From an uncultured Bacteroidales bacterium (GTDB lineage: Bacteria > Bacteroidota > Bacteroidia > Bacteroidales > Paludibacteraceae): a DNA stretch of 34,214 nt. The stretch covers positions 1 to 34,214 of the forward strand of contig CALUKG010000011.1 of assembly GCA_944321155.1 (NCBI GenBank), written 5' to 3'. Made by a program: the position numbers and the translations under genes. The notes under the pieces are model-generated. The model did no database searches and had not been told where the DNA came from. It worked only from the letters and a program-made list of their open reading frames with translations. Positions 32,694-34,214 of this stretch are shown here, piece by piece (position 1 is the stretch's first letter; every line of letters begins with the position of its first letter).

Positions 32694-33710
32694 ATGGATA
32701 CATTTAACATACGCACACAGCAAACAGAAAGAGAAAAGGATGTGGAAAATGCTCTGCGTCCTCTAACTTTTTCCGATTTCAGCGGGCAAGCAAAAATTGT
32801 GGAAAACCTGCGCATATTTGTTCAGGCAGCACGCTTGCGTGGCGAAAGTCTTGACCACACCCTGTTACACGGCCCTCCCGGCCTTGGAAAAACCACCCTA
32901 TCCAACATCATTGCCAACGAACTTGGCGTTGGATTCAAGGTAACCTCTGGACCAGTTTTGGACAAACCAGGAGATTTGGCAGGCTTGCTTACATCACTGG
33001 AAACCAACGATGTACTTTTCATCGACGAGATACACCGCTTAAGTCCTATCGTGGAAGAATATCTGTATTCTGCCATGGAGGACTATCGTATTGACATCAT
33101 GATAGACAAAGGTCCGAGTGCCCGTTCCATTCAGATTGACTTGAACCCGTTTACATTGATTGGTGCGACAACCCGTAGCGGTTTGTTGACCAGCCCTTTG
33201 CGTGCCCGTTTTGGTATCAATTGCCATTTGGAATATTACGACACAAGCATATTGAGCACCATCGTAAAACGTTCAGCCGGTCTCCTTCATCTGGAGATTG
33301 ACAACAAGGCCGCTCAAGAAATTGCGGGACGCAGCCGCGGTACGCCCCGTATCGCCAATGCCCTACTCCGTCGCGTACGAGACTTTGCCCAAGTGAAAGG
33401 AAGCGGAAAGATTGATTTAGAGATTGCCCGCTATGCATTGGAGGCCTTGAACATTGACACACACGGTTTGGATGAAATTGACAACAAAATACTCAATACC
33501 ATCATTGACAAATTCAAAGGAGGACCAGTTGGATTGACAACCATTGCCACCGCCCTTGGAGAAGACCCAGGAACATTGGAAGAAGTTTACGAACCGTTCC
33601 TCATCAAAGAAGGCTTCTTGAAACGTACTCCCCGCGGACGCGAAGTAACAGAGTTAGCCTACAGGCATTTAGGCAAAACACATTATACGGATTTAGGCAC
33701 ACTGTTTTAA
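32694..33710 (+). CDS. ruvB: Holliday junction branch migration helicase RuvB
   Basis: The protein has 338 residues, the normal RuvB length. AAA+ motifs are clear: Walker [10 protein letters not shown] (60-68), Walker B '[10 protein letters not shown]' (107-116), sensor 1 '[11 protein letters not shown]' and sensor 2 '[18 protein letters not shown]'. The C-terminal winged helix has '[20 protein letters not shown]'. RuvB hexamers drive branch migration of Holliday junctions with RuvA. ruvA is not nearby. The gene lies 3 bp after gldA and probably shares its promoter. A hairpin terminator follows. Confidence 0.98.
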   Translation: MDTFNIRTQQTEREKDVENALRPLTFSDFSGQAKIVENLRIFVQAARLRGESLDHTLLHGPPGLGKTTLSNIIANELGVGFKVTSGPVLDKPGDLAGLLTSLETNDVLFIDEIHRLSPIVEEYLYSAMEDYRIDIMIDKGPSARSIQIDLNPFTLIGATTRSGLLTSPLRARFGINCHLEYYDTSILSTIVKRSAGLLHLEIDNKAAQEIAGRSRGTPRIANALLRRVRDFAQVKGSGKIDLEIARYALEALNIDTHGLDEIDNKILNTIIDKFKGGPVGLTTIATALGEDPGTLEEVYEPFLIKEGFLKRTPRGREVTELAYRHLGKTHYTDLGTLF

Positions 33711-33726
33711 ACAGGTTGCCCATTGT

Positions 33727-33763
33727 AAAAAAACGAGTTGCACAACGTACAGCTCGTTTTTTT
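33727..33763. terminator. Bidirectional hairpin terminator after ruvB
   Basis: Arms 33727-33740 and 33750-33763 pair over 14 positions (A7-CGAGTTG with CAGCTCG-T7, one G-T wobble) with a 9-nt loop. The A-run and T-run on either side give T-tails on both strands. It separates ruvB from the converging lytic transglycosylase gene. Confidence 0.88.
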
Positions 33764-33779
33764 ATCATCTCTCATCTTA

Positions 33780-34214
33780 TCATTCAATCCATCCCGTATA
33801 ATGGATATGAACTTTTTTCGGGTCGTAATATAGGTCTTCCAAAACTGGTAGTTTGATAGTATAAAGTGTTCCTTTCGGATTTTTGAGTGAACGTCCTCTC
33901 AGCCAAGGATTGAAATATTTAAGTTGGGCATAAGTAATGCCTTTCGTTTTAGCCCATGAAGCCCAATCAGCCACTGCCGTATTCACCACAGTTTCTGTCG
34001 TGCGGATAGTATGATAGAAAGTCTCCTTTGTCAGATGAAACCCAAAATCCTGCGGGCGTTCCAAAAAGCGCTTTGCAGCCAAGATTCGGAACACATAACG
34101 GCTTGTCTCACTTACGAGCAACATATCAAAGGCCTGTTGAACCTGCTGCTTGGTCTGCTCAGACGTTATACGTCCAGACCCGGCATTATAGGCCGCAGCA
34201 GCATTTGTCCAACT
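33780..34214 (-). CDS. Lytic transglycosylase, C-terminal part (cut by the window edge)
   Basis: The reading frame is open to the window edge, giving about 144 residues of the C-terminus. The first visible residues, 'WTNAAAAYNAGSGRI', match the end of the SLT domain, where 'AYNAG.GRI' lines the active-site groove. The following 'VSETSRYVFRILAAKRFLERP' matches the helical region after the SLT domain of Bacteroidales lytic transglycosylases. A C-terminal segment 'GITYAQLKYFNPWLRGRSL' follows, similar to a LysM-like 'L...NPWL' element. The catalytic Glu and signal peptide lie outside the window. The enzyme would cut peptidoglycan in the periplasm. It converges on ruvB across a bidirectional terminator. 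Confidence 0.85.
   Translation of the reverse strand, partial: SWTNAAAAYNAGSGRITSEQTKQQVQQAFDMLLVSETSRYVFRILAAKRFLERPQDFGFHLTKETFYHTIRTTETVVNTAVADWASWAKTKGITYAQLKYFNPWLRGRSLKNPKGTLYTIKLPVLEDLYYDPKKVHIHYTGWIE

Noticed and set aside
1..34214. CRISPR array, tRNA, insertion sequence or phage genes
   Set aside because: No regularly spaced direct repeats with unique spacers, no tRNA cloverleaf, and no transposase or integrase motifs were seen on either strand.

Overview
This window looks like a chromosomal segment from a member of the Bacteroidales (Bacteroidota). Several things point there: a fused SecDF of about 1000 residues, a GldA-type ABC ATPase, a fused DHODB-reductase/GltD-type flavoprotein, a short-form phosphatidylserine decarboxylase, a Wzi-family capsule assembly barrel, and promoters of the TTTG-N19/20-TAnnTTTG type lying close to start codons. 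No tRNA, rRNA, CRISPR array, transposase or integrase was seen. The content is mostly housekeeping, with one AT-rich surface-glycan block.

Layout. (1) 1-2170, minus strand: the end of a division/cell-wall cluster, murC-ftsQ-ftsA (only the first codons of ftsA are inside). A promoter region at 2199-2337 built from two tandem repeat units lies upstream. (2) 2557-4023, minus: a secreted or anchored DNA/RNA non-specific endonuclease and a small outer-membrane barrel protein, separated by a strong hairpin. (3) 4089-6334, minus: a coiled-coil gene, zapA, a hairpin with a T-run, and rny (RNase Y). (4) 6664-15878, plus: an AT-rich envelope-glycan block with a kelch lipoprotein, a Wzi barrel, an InaA/WaaP-type kinase, a two-domain DUF5672-GT4 fusion, GT2, GT4, GT2 and an O-antigen ligase/polymerase-like membrane protein. 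(5) 15923-19530, plus: udk, a DEDDy exonuclease, an MltF-like lytic transglycosylase with a GTG start, and an unrecognised GT-A-like protein. A perfect 23-bp-stem hairpin separates this from the converging operon. (6) 19603-26543, minus: nfn-like flavoprotein, upp, flippase, yfhO. (7) 26670-28221, minus: psd-deoC. (8) 28423-31428, minus: secDF. (9) 31782-33710, plus: gldA-ruvB, driven by a second copy of the tandem promoter repeat. (10) 33780-34214, minus: the C-terminal part of another lytic transglycosylase.

How the genes fit together. Region 4 probably builds or decorates a lipopolysaccharide core or lipooligosaccharide. It has glycosyltransferases, a sugar kinase and a ligase-like protein, but no priming transferase, no nucleotide-sugar synthesis genes and no flippase of its own. 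A flippase and a YfhO protein lie in the converging operon. Pyrimidine/nucleoside salvage genes (udk, upp, deoC) are interleaved with these envelope genes.

The most unusual signal is not a gene. It is a tandem repeat of about 84-85 bp that contains a complete Bacteroidales promoter. It occurs upstream of murC and again, in the opposite orientation, about 29 kb away upstream of gldA. Both sites have the same architecture: a distal unit with a degenerate TATCTCTG box and a proximal unit with TATCTTTG.
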